Below are positions 21,962 to 31,403 of a DNA stretch of 64,000 nucleotides, in pieces (position 1 is the stretch's first letter; each line of letters begins with the position of its first letter). Source of the stretch: Pseudomonas sp. CC6-YY-74 (GTDB lineage Bacteria > Pseudomonadota > Gammaproteobacteria > Pseudomonadales > Pseudomonadaceae); contig NZ_CP019947.1 in NCBI RefSeq assembly GCF_002025205.1, positions 2,766,001-2,830,000 on the forward strand, read 5' to 3'. Made by a program: the position numbers and the translations under genes. The notes under the pieces are model-generated. The model was not told the DNA's origin. It worked only from the letters and a program-made list of their open reading frames with translations, and ran no database searches.

Positions 21962-22663
21962 ATGAAGCAAACCCGTCATATCGACTTACTGATCTGTGAT
22001 TGCGACGGTGTGCTAATCGACAGCGAAATCATCGCCGAAAGGACCCTGCGCGAAGCGCTTGCCAGCCTGGTCCCCCTGCATGAGTTGGACGTCGTGCTGA
22101 ACGGCACCTTCGGCCTGCAGGGCCGCGACATCCTGGCCAGGGTCGAAGCGCATTTCGGCATCTGCCTGCCGGTCAACTTCCATGCCGAGCAACTCGCCCG
22201 TAGCGAAGCGCTGATCCGCAGCGAGGTGCAGATTATTCCAGGGGTACGCGATGCCCTGCACAGCATCGACTTGCCATTGGCCATCGCCTCCAATGGTCGT
22301 CATCAGGCGGTTGTCTTTGCGCTGCAGCGCAGCGATCTGAGCGGGCGGGTTGATAGCGGCATTTTTGCCGCAGAACAGGTCGACCGGCCCAAGCCGGCAC
22401 CCGATGTTTACCTGCTGGCCGCGAAAACCGCCGGCGTCGCCCCGCAGCGCTGCTTGGTAGTGGAGGACAGTGCCACTGGCGCTACCGCAGCGCTGACCGC
22501 AGGCATGCAGGTAATCGGCTTCCTAGGTGCCAGCCACATTCCTCCGGAACATGGCGAGACCCTACGGCAACTCGGTGTGCAACACCTGATCGAGGACATG
22601 CGCGAGCTGCCGGCACTGGTTGAGCGGTTGTGTTACAGAGCCGCAGCCGACGCCTGGCCCTGA
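21962..22663 (+). CDS. HAD-superfamily phosphatase
   Basis: This 233-residue phosphatase is of the phosphoglycolate/sugar-phosphate (beta-phosphoglucomutase-like) subgroup. The catalytic motif I is D13-x-D15-G-V-L-I-D-S-E, motif II is I-A-S-N-G (about residues 108-112), and motif III/IV is K-P-A-P-D-V-Y followed by V-V-E-D-S-A-T-G. A small helical cap lies between motifs I and II. The start is firm, with AGGAGGATC before the ATG. It may be a YieH-like 6-phosphogluconate phosphatase, but substrate cannot be assigned. It is transcribed divergently from sbcD. Confidence 0.87.
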   Translation: MKQTRHIDLLICDCDGVLIDSEIIAERTLREALASLVPLHELDVVLNGTFGLQGRDILARVEAHFGICLPVNFHAEQLARSEALIRSEVQIIPGVRDALHSIDLPLAIASNGRHQAVVFALQRSDLSGRVDSGIFAAEQVDRPKPAPDVYLLAAKTAGVAPQRCLVVEDSATGATAALTAGMQVIGFLGASHIPPEHGETLRQLGVQHLIEDMRELPALVERLCYRAAADAWP

Positions 22664-22693
22664 ACGGCAAACCTCAAGAGCAACCGCCCCGGT

Positions 22694-23128
22694 TCACATG
22701 GCCCACTCCTGCACCACCATATGGGTCTTGACCCGCTGCATCTGCGGGAAGCGTTCGAGTTCGTCGCGAATCTCGCTGAGCCGCGCCATTGAAGCCACCT
22801 CGACGTAGACCAGCATGTCGGTCTCGCCGCTGATGCCGCAACAACGGCGGATTTCCGGGAAGGCGCGCATGCGCTCGACGTAGTCCTGGCAGCGGCCATC
22901 CTTGTAGAACAGCTCGAAGAACGCCTTGACTGCGCCGCCATCGGGATCGGCGACCCGGGCGTGATAGCCCTGAATGATCCCGGTTTGCTCCAGTTGACGA
23001 ATGCGCTCGCTGACCGCCGAGCGCGACAGGTTGACGTCGCGGGCAATCTGGCTGACCGGGGTACGCGCATCGCTGCGCAGCAGGGCGAGGATCTGGCGAT
23101 CGAACTTGTCCACAGGGTTCTCGTGCAT
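22694..23128 (-). CDS. Lrp/AsnC-family transcriptional regulator
   Basis: This 144-residue regulator has an N-terminal winged helix-turn-helix (S-Q-I-A-R-D-V-N-L-S-R-S-A-V-S-E-R-I-R-Q-L, about residues 26-46). It is followed by a RAM/AsnC ligand-binding domain, with E-I-R-R-C-C-G-I-S-G-E-T-D-M-L-V at about 92-107. The start M-H-E-N-P-V-D-K-F-D-R-Q-I-L matches the family. It is divergent from a YjeH-like amino-acid exporter, with 109 bases between start codons, so it probably senses an amino acid and controls that exporter. Confidence 0.93.
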   Translation of the reverse strand: MHENPVDKFDRQILALLRSDARTPVSQIARDVNLSRSAVSERIRQLEQTGIIQGYHARVADPDGGAVKAFFELFYKDGRCQDYVERMRAFPEIRRCCGISGETDMLVYVEVASMARLSEIRDELERFPQMQRVKTHMVVQEWAM

Positions 23129-23237
23129 CCGGCAATTTGAGGGGGAATTGCGCCGTTTCGTCGGTGAAAGCCGGCAGCTTGCGCCGGATCGGCGGCTTAA
23201 TATGGCAGCATTCTTCGAAAGGACACGAGCATACAAC
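23129..23237. promoter_or_regulatory. Divergent control region of the lrp-like and yjeH-like genes
   Basis: This 109-bp region separates the divergent starts of the Lrp-type regulator and the exporter. Lrp-family proteins usually bind such regions and regulate both genes. I cannot point to a specific binding site by eye. Confidence 0.45.
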
Positions 23238-24500
23238 ATGAGCCGCCTGAACCAAGAACTTGGCCTGCTGCAGGGCATTGGCCTGCTGAGCACGTCGCTG
23301 CTGGGCACCGGTATTTTCGTCGTGCCGGCGCTGGCCGCCACCGCGGCTGGCGAGGCCTCGCTGTGGGCCTGGATGATCCTCATCGCCCTGGTCCTGCCGA
23401 TCGCCTTCACCTTCGCCCAGCTGGGCCGGCACTACCCCCATGCCGGCGGTGCGCCGCACTTGATCGGCCGCGCCTTCGGCCCGCGCATGGAGCGCCTCAG
23501 CGCCTGGCTGTTCCTCGCCGTGCTGCCAGTCGGCTTGCCGGCAGCATTGAATATCGCCAGCGGTTTCTGGCAGGCCGTGGTCGACTTGAGTCGCGGCCAG
23601 GCGCTGACCATCCAGCTCGCCACACTCGGCGCCATCCTGCTGCTCGGCCAGCGTCCGGCCAAGGCCTCGGGGCTGGTACAGGGTCTGATCGCCGTGGCTA
23701 TCGTCGGCAGTGTCGGCCTGATCTGGTGGGTCGGCGACTTGCCGCTCAACAGTCAGTCGCTGCTGCCGCCCATCGCCGGTTCCTGGCACCTGCTGCCCGC
23801 CGCGCTGGGGGTGATGTTCTGGTGTTTCGTCGGCATCGAGGCGTTCACCCATATGGGCGAGGAATTCAAGCGCCCCGAGCGCGACTTCCCCCTGGCCCTG
23901 CTGCTCGGCGTATTACTTGCCGGCCTGGTGTACTGGGCCTGCTCGGTCGCGGTGCTGAGCTTTCAGGCGTACGGCAATGTGCACAGCGACGCTGCCTCGC
24001 TGCCGCGCCTGTTCGACCTGCTGCTGGGCGAGCAGGCGCGCTGGCTGATCGCGCTGGTCGGCTACCTGGCCTGCTTCGCCTCGATCAACGTCTATATCCA
24101 GGGCTTCGCCCGGCTGATCTGGAGCCTGGCCGACGAAGGCAAGCTGCCAGCCCGCCTGGCCCAGCGCAATCACCACGGCGTGCCGGCCCGCGCCCTGCTG
24201 CTGGTGGTCCTCAGCTGCGCCCTGTGCGCCAGCCTGGCCGGTCTGTTCAACCTCTCGGTGGACGACCTGATCCGCTACGCCAACGGCAACTTCGTGGTCA
24301 TCTACCTGCTGAGCATGGCCGCCGGCTGGGTACTGCTGCGCGGCGTCTGGCGCTGGCTAGCCGGTTTCAGCGCGCTGCTCTGCACCCTGGTGCTGTTGAT
24401 GCTCGGTGTGGATGCCTGGTATGCCCTGGGCCTGTTGGCCGTGCTGGCGGCACTCGATTACCTGCGCAACCCGCCCATGCAGGCGGCAAAGGTGACCTGA
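23238..24500 (+). CDS. yjeH: YjeH-like amino-acid exporter
   Basis: This 420-residue inner-membrane protein of the APC superfamily has about 12 hydrophobic segments. It closely resembles E. coli YjeH, an exporter of methionine and branched-chain amino acids. The shared opening is L-x-Q-E-L-G-L-x-Q-G-I-G-L-L-S-T-S-L-L-G-T-G, and it shares the later V-M-F-W-C-F-V-G-x-E-A-F and G-Y-L-A-C-F-A-S segments. The frame is open upstream into the lrp-like gene; I use the ATG at 23238. The divergent Lrp-type regulator fits amino-acid-responsive export. Confidence 0.9.
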   Translation: MSRLNQELGLLQGIGLLSTSLLGTGIFVVPALAATAAGEASLWAWMILIALVLPIAFTFAQLGRHYPHAGGAPHLIGRAFGPRMERLSAWLFLAVLPVGLPAALNIASGFWQAVVDLSRGQALTIQLATLGAILLLGQRPAKASGLVQGLIAVAIVGSVGLIWWVGDLPLNSQSLLPPIAGSWHLLPAALGVMFWCFVGIEAFTHMGEEFKRPERDFPLALLLGVLLAGLVYWACSVAVLSFQAYGNVHSDAASLPRLFDLLLGEQARWLIALVGYLACFASINVYIQGFARLIWSLADEGKLPARLAQRNHHGVPARALLLVVLSCALCASLAGLFNLSVDDLIRYANGNFVVIYLLSMAAGWVLLRGVWRWLAGFSALLCTLVLLMLGVDAWYALGLLAVLAALDYLRNPPMQAAKVT

Positions 24501-24505
24501 GGCAC

Positions 24506-24686
24506 AAGGAGCCTGTCGAACTTAACGCTGATCTACTGCGGAAAAGCCGGGTTCGGCCATTTTTGCCGCTCTTTCTCGTTAAATAGCTAGCTATTCGCCT
24601 CGAAAGACCGACAAAACTGACTCGAACCGAATTGTCGGACCATGGACTTCCCCTCGCTACGAACGGTCAAGTCCGACAGGCTCCTA
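24506..24686. mobile_element. MITE-like element, about 181 bp
   Basis: It is bounded by 18-bp inverted repeats with two mismatches: AAGGAGCCTGTCGAACTT at 24506-24523 and, on the other strand, TAGGAGCCTGTCGGACTT at 24669-24686. The interior has no protein-coding capacity and includes the palindrome ATAGCTAGCTAT near 24583. It starts 5 bases after the yjeH-like stop codon and ends 41 bases before the next gene, so it fills the whole intergenic space. No transposase is nearby. Confidence 0.72.
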
Positions 24687-24727
24687 GATGCTCTATCCTT
24701 GGGGCGAACCCGCCGAAAGGAAGCCCC

Positions 24728-26071
24728 ATGCACCGCGTACTCACAGACCTGAAGATCATGTTGCTGGCCAATCTGTGGATAGTCCCAGTGGTCGCGGCGC
24801 TGGTCGGCGCGGTGTTCTATTTCGTGGCCCCGCCGCCGCCGATGCACGCCAGCATGGCCACCGGCGCTGAGGGTGGCAATTACCGGTTATTTGCCGAGAA
24901 GCTCAAGACGCAACTGGCCAGGGAAGGCTTCGAGCTGACCCTGGTACCCAGCGCCGGCTCGCGGGACAACCTCGGGCGGCTGTTGGCGGAGGACAGCCAG
25001 GTCGAGATCGCCCTGGTGCAGAGCGGCCTGGAACGCCAGCTCAGCGCCGGCGACAAACCCCGCTTGCACAGCCTCGGTGCGGTGTATCAGGAACCGCTGT
25101 GGTTGTACTACCGCAAGGACATCGCGCTCGATCGCATCGCCGATCTACTGCCGCTGCGCCTGGCCTTGGGCAGCGTCGGTAGCGGCACCCAGGCGGCCAG
25201 CGAGGCAATCCTCCTCGCCAACGCCATCGACCCGCAGCAGTACCCCGCCACCTGGCAGAATCTGGGCGGCAACAAGGCCGCCGCTGCCCTGAACTCCGGC
25301 GAACTGGACGCCGCCTTTTTCGTCGGTCCGGCGGAGAACACCCGCGTGCAGCTACTGGCGGCCAACCCGGCGTTACGCCTGGCCAACTTCCGCCGCGCCG
25401 CCGCCTATGAAGCCCGCCTGCCGTTCTTCAAGCGCGTGACTATCGAGGAAGGCCTGCTCAATCTCGCGCTGAACAGCCCGCCGCAAACCACCGTCACCCT
25501 ATCCCCGGTGGCCACCCTGGTGATCAACCAAAACTTCCACCCGGGTCTGGTGGCGCTGTTCCTCGAGGCGAGCCGCGAGGTGATGAAGAACGGCACCCTG
25601 CTCGATCAGGCCGGCGCCTTTCCCAGCGCCGTGCCGCGCACCTTCGAACTGTCCAGCGACGCCGAGCACTACTACAAGAGCGGTCTACCCCTACTGCAGC
25701 GCTACCTGCCGTTTCGCATCGCGTCCCTGGCCGACCGCTACATCATCTTGCTGATCCCGCTGATCGTGGTGCTGGTGCCGCTGCTCAAGGCGGTCGGCCC
25801 GTTGTATCGCTGGCGCATCCGCGCGCGCATCTACCGCTGGTACAAGCACCTGCGCGAGATTGACCGGCAACTGGATGCCGGCACCCTGCCGGAACGCCTG
25901 GGCAGCGAGATCGAGCGCCTGGAACAACTGCAGGACGAACTGGCCAAGGTCGAGGTACCGCTGTCTTACTCCAACGAACTGTACGAACTGCATGTGCACC
26001 TGCGCTACGTGATTGAACGATTGCAGACCTTGCAGCAGCGGCGGGCGACCGAGGCCGAGACACTCGGGTAA
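24728..26071 (+). CDS. TAXI-family solute-binding protein with membrane anchors
   Basis: This 447-residue protein has a TAXI (TRAP-associated extracytoplasmic) domain from about residue 38 to 325. It starts after an N-terminal membrane segment ([18 protein letters not shown]), with the A-T-G-A-E-G-G-N-Y pattern. A second membrane segment (about 340-360, [16 protein letters not shown]) leads to a cytoplasmic basic, helical tail. No TRAP permease genes are adjacent. It may therefore be a sensor or scaffold rather than a transporter part. Start supported by AAAGGAAG upstream. Confidence 0.85.
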   Translation: MHRVLTDLKIMLLANLWIVPVVAALVGAVFYFVAPPPPMHASMATGAEGGNYRLFAEKLKTQLAREGFELTLVPSAGSRDNLGRLLAEDSQVEIALVQSGLERQLSAGDKPRLHSLGAVYQEPLWLYYRKDIALDRIADLLPLRLALGSVGSGTQAASEAILLANAIDPQQYPATWQNLGGNKAAAALNSGELDAAFFVGPAENTRVQLLAANPALRLANFRRAAAYEARLPFFKRVTIEEGLLNLALNSPPQTTVTLSPVATLVINQNFHPGLVALFLEASREVMKNGTLLDQAGAFPSAVPRTFELSSDAEHYYKSGLPLLQRYLPFRIASLADRYIILLIPLIVVLVPLLKAVGPLYRWRIRARIYRWYKHLREIDRQLDAGTLPERLGSEIERLEQLQDELAKVEVPLSYSNELYELHVHLRYVIERLQTLQQRRATEAETLG

Positions 26072-26159
26072 ACTGCGCAGCATTCCCGGGGCAGCGAAGC
26101 CGGCCATCGCCAGCTGTCAGCGCCCCCGTTCACCGCTGAAGATTCCAGAGAGACCGTCC

Positions 26160-27167
26160 ATGCCGATCCGCCACTGCATCGTCCACCTGATCGACAAGAA
26201 ACCCGATGGAACTCCCGCCGTGCTGCACGCCCGCGACAACGAACTAGGTGCCTCGCAGGCCATCGAGAACATGCTCGCCGACCTCAACCAGAGCTACAAC
26301 GCCAAGCAGGGCAAGGCCTGGGGCTTGTTTCACGCCGAATCCGGCGCCTACCCGTTCAGTGGCTGGCTGAAGCATTACCTCGACGCTGGCCAGGACTTCG
26401 CCGCGTTCAGCCGCCAGGCGGTCGAGCACCTACAGAAGCTGATGGAGGAGTCCAACCTGTCCACCGGCGGCCATGTGCTGTTCGCCCACTACCAGCAAGG
26501 CATGACTGACTACCTGGTGATCGCCCTGCTGCATCACAGCGACGGCGTGGCGGTCAACGACGCGCTGGACGTGACTGCCGCCAAGCACCTGGACCTCAGC
26601 CAGTTGCACCTGGCGGCGCGGATCAATATTTCCGAATGGCAGAACAACGCTAATTCCAAGCAGTACATTTCCTTTATCAAGGGCAAGAACGGCAAGAAGG
26701 TGTCGGAGTACTTCCGCGACTTCATCGGCTGCCAGGAAGGCGTCGACGGGCCGGGCGAAACCCGCACCCTGCTGAAAGCCTTCAGCGACTTCGTCGAAAG
26801 CGAGGATCTGCCAGAAGAAGCGGCACGGGAAAAAACCAAGACCCTGGTCGACTACGCCAGCAGCCAGGCCAAGATCGGCGAGCCCATGGGCCTGCAGGAG
26901 CTCTCCGGGCTGATCGACGAAGAGCGTCCGCGGGCGTTCTACGAGCATATCCGTAACAAGGACTACGGCCTGTCGCCGGAGATCCCGGCGGACAAGCGCA
27001 CGCTCAGCCAGTTTCAGCGCTTCACCGGCCGCGCCGAAGGCCTGTCGATCAGCTTCGAAGCTCACCTGCTCGGCTCGAAAGTCGAATACGACGAGAGCCA
27101 GGGCACCCTGATCCTGCGCAACTTGCCAACCCAACTGACCGACCAGCTCAAGCGGCGCAAGGACTGA
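26160..27167 (+). CDS. yejK: Nucleoid-associated protein YejK/NdpA
   Basis: This 335-residue protein of the YejK/NdpA family is associated with the nucleoid. The start [14 protein letters not shown] is that of the family. The G-x-x-H-x-E-S-G-A-Y-P motif and [22 protein letters not shown] (about residues 170-195) are highly conserved. The length fits Pseudomonas members. There is no sign of truncation. The next gene starts 85 bases later. Confidence 0.95.
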   Translation: MPIRHCIVHLIDKKPDGTPAVLHARDNELGASQAIENMLADLNQSYNAKQGKAWGLFHAESGAYPFSGWLKHYLDAGQDFAAFSRQAVEHLQKLMEESNLSTGGHVLFAHYQQGMTDYLVIALLHHSDGVAVNDALDVTAAKHLDLSQLHLAARINISEWQNNANSKQYISFIKGKNGKKVSEYFRDFIGCQEGVDGPGETRTLLKAFSDFVESEDLPEEAAREKTKTLVDYASSQAKIGEPMGLQELSGLIDEERPRAFYEHIRNKDYGLSPEIPADKRTLSQFQRFTGRAEGLSISFEAHLLGSKVEYDESQGTLILRNLPTQLTDQLKRRKD

Positions 27168-27252
27168 AAGACTGAGCGCCTATTGCGACCATCTGTAGGC
27201 GCTCGCGCTGAGGTTGCGTTCGATAGTTTCATGACATTCGAGGCACTGCGCC

Positions 27253-28074
27253 ATGTCACGCCTGCCCGACAGTGTGCTCGACGACTGCCTGCTCGATCCG
27301 GCGGCACCTTTTGCCAAGGATCCGGCGCGCGATTTCGGCCTGGACAGAAAGGCCGCGCAATCGGCCCTGGCCGAACTGCGCGCCTGGCTCAACGATCAGC
27401 AGCGGCGGCTCCAGGCCAACGGCCAGGACGCCCTGCTGCTGGTGCTGCAAGGCCCGGACTGCGCCGGCAAAGACGGCGTCATCAGGCGCGTGCTCAACAG
27501 CATCGACCCGCAAGGCCTGCACCTGCACAGTTTCAAGCAACCGGATGCCGGCGAGCGACGGCATGATTTCCTCTGGCGCTATCGGCGGCGGCTGCCCGCC
27601 CCCGGACTGCTCGGGGTGTTCAACCGCAGTTACTACGAAGGCCTGGCCAGCGACCTCTTCGACGGCCTGATCGCCGCCGCCGAGTTACCCGCCCGCCTGC
27701 AGCGCGTGCTGGCCCTGGAAGCGGGTCTGCCGGCGCAGCGCCTGCATCCGCTCAAGTGCTACCTGCAGATATCCCGCGACGAGCAGAAAGCGCGCCTGCT
27801 GCAACGTGTGCAGCGCCCGGACAAGCGCTGGAAACTGCGCGCCAGTGATTTGCTGGCCTACCGTGGCTACGCGGTGCGCCAGCAACACTGGAGCCAACTG
27901 CTGACGGCCAGCCACAGCGAACAGGCCCCCTGGTATGTGCTGCCGGCCGAGCATCGCTGGCTGCGCGACTGGTTGCTGGCCAGCCTGCTGGCCCGCGAAT
28001 TCGAACGCCTGCACCTCGAGTGGCCGGATCGCCCAGCGCCCTTCACGGTGGACGACCTGCAGGACGCGGATTAG
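27253..28074 (+). CDS. Polyphosphate kinase 2 family protein
   Basis: This 273-residue protein is of the PPK2 family, which transfers phosphate between polyphosphate and nucleotides. The Walker A-like loop is G-P-D-C-A-G-K-D-G (residues 67-75); most relatives have D-A-A-G-K. The conserved F-N-R-S-Y-Y-E-G follows at 123-130, then the lid region with R-V-Q-R-P-D-K-R-W-K-L. The C-terminal W-Y-V-L-P-A-E-H-R-W-L-R-D-W-L motif is also present. Nucleotide preference (ADP or AMP, GDP) cannot be read from sequence. It stands alone between yejK and a REP-like repeat. Confidence 0.88.
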   Translation: MSRLPDSVLDDCLLDPAAPFAKDPARDFGLDRKAAQSALAELRAWLNDQQRRLQANGQDALLLVLQGPDCAGKDGVIRRVLNSIDPQGLHLHSFKQPDAGERRHDFLWRYRRRLPAPGLLGVFNRSYYEGLASDLFDGLIAAAELPARLQRVLALEAGLPAQRLHPLKCYLQISRDEQKARLLQRVQRPDKRWKLRASDLLAYRGYAVRQQHWSQLLTASHSEQAPWYVLPAEHRWLRDWLLASLLAREFERLHLEWPDRPAPFTVDDLQDAD

Positions 28075-28149
28075 AGCCACTTCCCTCTGCTCGCCTGGGA
28101 AGCAGCGGCAGCGCTGCGCTTTAGCCGTCGCACAAGCAACCAAGCGCTG

Positions 28150-28168
28150 CGCGGCTGAAGCCGCTCCT
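28150..28168. repeat. REP-like palindrome
   Basis: The segment CGCGGCTGAAGCCGCTCCT contains a short stem (GCGGCT / AGCCGC). Read on the other strand it is AGGAGCGGCTTCAGCCGCG, a common Pseudomonas repetitive extragenic palindrome type. A single copy is seen here. Confidence 0.55.
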
Positions 28169-28244
28169 GTGCACTCAATCCCAAGCCCGCCAGGCTGCTA
28201 GAGTCAGATGTAAAGGTTCCACCGTCTGCGCTGAGGAGTCGGGG

Positions 28245-29156
28245 ATGAAACCGTCCTGCAACCAACCAGGCCCTGCGGCCCAGTGTCGCCGCCTGGTTGT
28301 GTGCGCCACGCTATGCCTGGGACTACTGGCCGGCATGGCGAGCATGGCCAGTGAAGAACCGCCACCGGAAGCGCTGCGCAGCGACAGCGCACGTTTCGTC
28401 GCGGTGAATACTGCGTTCACCCTATCGCACGAAATGGGCCACCTGCTGATCGCCGAACTGAATCTTCCGGTGCTCGGCCGCGAGGAGGATGCCGCCGATC
28501 AACTCGGCTTCATCAGCCTGTTCCTCGCCAACGGGCGTCAGCGCGACGCCGACTTCTACGCCAAGCTGTTGGACATCGCCGATTACTGGCGGCTGGAATG
28601 GCAACGGGCGAAACCGGAGCATGAGGAAGTGTACGCCTGGGCCAGCCATGGCCTCGATGCCCAGCGCTTCTACAATCTGGCCTGCCTGATCTACGGCAGC
28701 GATCCGGATCGGCTGGAATGGGTGCCCAAGCTCACCGGCCTGCCAATGGAACGTGCACTCTACTGCGACCAGGAGTACGCCCAGGTGCGCAAGGCGCTGG
28801 CCTGGGTCGAGCAACAACACGGCCGCCGCCCCGGCGAGTCACTTGGCCATCGCATCCAGGTGATCTACGAGCCGCCGAGCTTGCGCCCGGAAGAGAGTCA
28901 GCGCCTGCTCGAACAGATCCGCCGCTCTGGCGAAGTGGAGGCCATCGCCGCCCGCGCCAGCGAGACTTACCACCTGCCCCGTGATCTGGTGCTGCGCCTG
29001 GCCAGTTGTGGTGCGCCAGACGCCTGGTACAGCCGCACCGGCGGCGAGCTGGTGCTGTGCTACGAACGCCTGGCGCATTTTCAGCTGCTCGCCGTGCAGT
29101 TACCGCGCCTGCGCCAGGCGGCCATCCAAGCCTGCGACAGCTGTCGCAAGCCGTAG
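28245..29156 (+). CDS. DUF4344-type secreted metallopeptidase-like protein
   Basis: This 303-residue exported protein has a signal peptide covering about residues 15-36 (C-A-T-L-C-L-G-L-L-A-G-M-A-S-M-A-S). It carries the zinc-peptidase motif H-E-M-G-H at residues 62-66, with an E-E-D-A-A-D-Q segment (80-86) that may give a third ligand, as in DUF4344 proteins. A cysteine-containing C-terminal domain follows. GGAG 8 bases upstream fixes the start. It is convergent with a glutathione-transferase gene. Substrate is unknown; it may be a processing peptidase or an inactive relative. Confidence 0.8.
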   Translation: MKPSCNQPGPAAQCRRLVVCATLCLGLLAGMASMASEEPPPEALRSDSARFVAVNTAFTLSHEMGHLLIAELNLPVLGREEDAADQLGFISLFLANGRQRDADFYAKLLDIADYWRLEWQRAKPEHEEVYAWASHGLDAQRFYNLACLIYGSDPDRLEWVPKLTGLPMERALYCDQEYAQVRKALAWVEQQHGRRPGESLGHRIQVIYEPPSLRPEESQRLLEQIRRSGEVEAIAARASETYHLPRDLVLRLASCGAPDAWYSRTGGELVLCYERLAHFQLLAVQLPRLRQAAIQACDSCRKP

Positions 29157-29173
29157 GCCGGGGCAAGCGCGCC

Positions 29174-30109
29174 TCAGCGCGCCTCGATCCGGAAGCCCAT
29201 GCGCGGGAAGTGTACGTGCACAACCCCGGCGCGCGGATCCTCGCGACGCAGGATCAACTCTTCGCTACCGCTGAACAACAACTCGCCTGCGACCGCATCG
29301 ACGCCGTAATCGATGGCCGCAATGGTCACCTGCTGGCCGAGCGTGAAACCATTCGGGTCAGTAAATGCCTCATTGGGGAGCTCTGCCGGGGTGGCCTCGC
29401 GCGCGATCGCCACGGCTTCTTCACCGCTCATCTCGCTGTGCGCACCGTGACCGAAACCCAACACCCGGCCGAGCCAGGCCGCCACTGCCGGATACTCGTC
29501 AACCAGCGGCGCAGTCACCGGGGTGCCGCGCAGGAACCACAGCGAATGGGCCATGGCGAAGTCGGCCAGCGACGGCTCGCCAAACAGAAAATCGCCCTGC
29601 TCGCGCTCGAGTTGCTGCTGCAAACGGCTCATCAGCACCGGCCATTGATGCTTGGCCTGCTCCAGCGGCACGCGGACGGCATTGCCGCCACTGAACAGCG
29701 CGGTACGGTCGACGATAAAGGTCTTGAGGAATTCCGGCGGCAGGGTGCCGAAGCGTACAGCGATGGATTCAGGCTGGAACACCAGGCTCACCGCATGCTG
29801 GAACACCAGCGAGTCGGCCCACTGGGCGAAGCTGGTGACATTGAATTCCTGGCCTTCGGGAAACAACGGCGGCGTGGCTTTTTCCGCCTCCAGACGCCGG
29901 GCGATCAGCGCGCTATCGCAATAGATGTCGGCACCAACCTGCAACACCGGGGTCTTGCGATAACTGCCCGTCAAGGCGATCAGATCCGGTTTGGGCATCA
30001 TTGCCGGGATCATCACCGAGCGCCAGGACAGTTGCTTGAAGCCCAGCATCAGGCGCGCCTTTTCGGAAAACGGCGAGGTTGGGTAATGGTGCAGGATCAA
30101 CTCGTGCAT
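29174..30109 (-). CDS. Glutathione S-transferase family protein
   Basis: This is a 311-residue protein with an N-terminal thioredoxin-like GST domain (about residues 1-80; Y-P-T-S-P-F-S-E-K-A-R near the start, then K-T-P-V-L-Q and a D-S-A-L-I-A-R-R-L motif). A helical C-terminal GST domain (about 95-220) comes next. An extra region of about 85 residues at the C-terminus is not part of the usual GST fold and is beta-rich. It may belong to a Pseudomonas-specific subgroup with an added domain. The substrate is unknown. Confidence 0.85.
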   Translation of the reverse strand: MHELILHHYPTSPFSEKARLMLGFKQLSWRSVMIPAMMPKPDLIALTGSYRKTPVLQVGADIYCDSALIARRLEAEKATPPLFPEGQEFNVTSFAQWADSLVFQHAVSLVFQPESIAVRFGTLPPEFLKTFIVDRTALFSGGNAVRVPLEQAKHQWPVLMSRLQQQLEREQGDFLFGEPSLADFAMAHSLWFLRGTPVTAPLVDEYPAVAAWLGRVLGFGHGAHSEMSGEEAVAIAREATPAELPNEAFTDPNGFTLGQQVTIAAIDYGVDAVAGELLFSGSEELILRREDPRAGVVHVHFPRMGFRIEAR

Positions 30110-30174
30110 GACAGGCTCCGCAACTATTCAGGAAACCGCCAGCTTACCCGTGCCCACCACTGCGGCCTACCCGC

Positions 30175-30474
30175 TCAGGTTGATAGCGCGCCATCAACCA
30201 CGGCGATAAGACTGCCAGCGGCCACCAGCACTTCCTTGGCCGGTTTGCCCAGACGCTTGATCGCCCGCTCCCGGCGCAACGCATCGCCTTTGCCCGCGCA
30301 GGCTTCGATATAGACCAACGCCAGCGCCGGACTGGAATAGAAGAAGCGCGCGCCTTTGCCACTCTGGTGCTGGGTGAAACGCCGCTGCGGGTTGTCGCTG
30401 ATACCGCAATACAACGCGCCGTTCTGCGTCCGCACCAGATAGACGAACCAGGTTTTGCCGGCGGCCTCAGTCAT
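30175..30474 (-). CDS. GIY-YIG nuclease-domain protein
   Basis: This small protein of 99 residues (ATG at 30474; a GTG at 30483 would add three residues) carries the GIY-YIG fold. The key pieces are W-F-V-Y-L-V-R-T and L-Y-C-G-I-S for the two signature halves, and an arginine-histidine pair in R-R-F-T-Q-H-Q. The late R-E-R-A-I-K-R-L-G helix is typical. Such single-domain (UPF0213-like) proteins are widespread, and some act as structure-specific nucleases. Its role here is unknown. Confidence 0.88.
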   Translation of the reverse strand: MTEAAGKTWFVYLVRTQNGALYCGISDNPQRRFTQHQSGKGARFFYSSPALALVYIEACAGKGDALRRERAIKRLGKPAKEVLVAAGSLIAVVDGALST

Positions 30475-30498
30475 CGCAGGCACCGCCCGCGAACCGAG

Positions 30499-31209
30499 TC
30501 AGGCGAACCATTCGCGAGCCGTACGCCACAGGCAGATACCGACGAAATAGACCGAGGCCAGCCCCCAGACCGCCAGCAGCCAGGTCTGGTTGAGTGGGTA
30601 CTGCACAATCAGCAAGGCACAGGCCGACATCCACACCAAGGTCACACCGATATTCAGTGGCATGAACTGCTTGACCCGAAACGGGTGGAGAAACTTCATC
30701 CTGGTCAGGGTCAGGCCCGACAACAGCACGATGGTGGCGAGGCTTAGCCAGGGATCGAAGTCCAACAGGTAGAGGTAGACGATCACCACGTTCCAGGCCG
30801 CCGGGAAGCCGACGAAGTAGTTGTCCTTGCTCTTCATGTTGAGGTTGCAGAAGCAGAACAACGACGACAGCAGGATCACTCCGACCGAGAGCAGCAGGGT
30901 GTACTCGGGTAGGGGGATGAAGCGATACACGAAGATCGCCGGGATGAATGCATAGGTGAGGTAGTCGATCACCAAGTCCAGGGTCGAGCCATCGAAGTGC
31001 GGCAACACCACCTTGACGTCGAATTTGCGGGCCAGGGTGCCGTCCAGGCCATCGACCAGCAATGCCAATCCCAACCAGAGCAGGCAGACCTGCGGCCGAC
31101 CATCGAGTACAGCCAGCAAGGCCAGCAACGCCAGAATCACCCCGCTAGAGGTGACGGCATGCGCGCCCCAAGCCTTGGCTTTGCTTGCGGACAGCAATAT
31201 TACATTCAT
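30499..31209 (-). CDS. pcsA: Phosphatidylcholine synthase
   Basis: This 236-residue, multi-span inner-membrane CDP-alcohol phosphatidyltransferase makes phosphatidylcholine from CDP-diacylglycerol and choline. The catalytic signature is D53-x2-D56-G-x2-A-R then G74-x3-D78-x3-D82, as in Pcs enzymes, which form their own subgroup of the CDP-alcohol family. The protein has about 8 hydrophobic stretches. Start M-N-V-I-L-L-S at 31209 chosen over an upstream frame. The presence of pcsA suggests choline uptake is coupled with membrane lipid production. Confidence 0.9.
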   Translation of the reverse strand: MNVILLSASKAKAWGAHAVTSSGVILALLALLAVLDGRPQVCLLWLGLALLVDGLDGTLARKFDVKVVLPHFDGSTLDLVIDYLTYAFIPAIFVYRFIPLPEYTLLLSVGVILLSSLFCFCNLNMKSKDNYFVGFPAAWNVVIVYLYLLDFDPWLSLATIVLLSGLTLTRMKFLHPFRVKQFMPLNIGVTLVWMSACALLIVQYPLNQTWLLAVWGLASVYFVGICLWRTAREWFA

Positions 31210-31403
31210 GATCAGGCTTCCTGGCGCTCTGGCTTGTGTCTGGCAGCTGGAGAACCACTGCACTCGGTTGGGCCGCGTTCAGCTACGGTCTGTTATTCAA
31301 CGAATAGTCCAGGCTTACAACTTGCGCCTGACGTCGCTGAAGGTTCAGACCAGAAAGCCTACCATTACGTTCGCTATTGCAGCTAAAAGCCATGAATCAA
31401 GGG

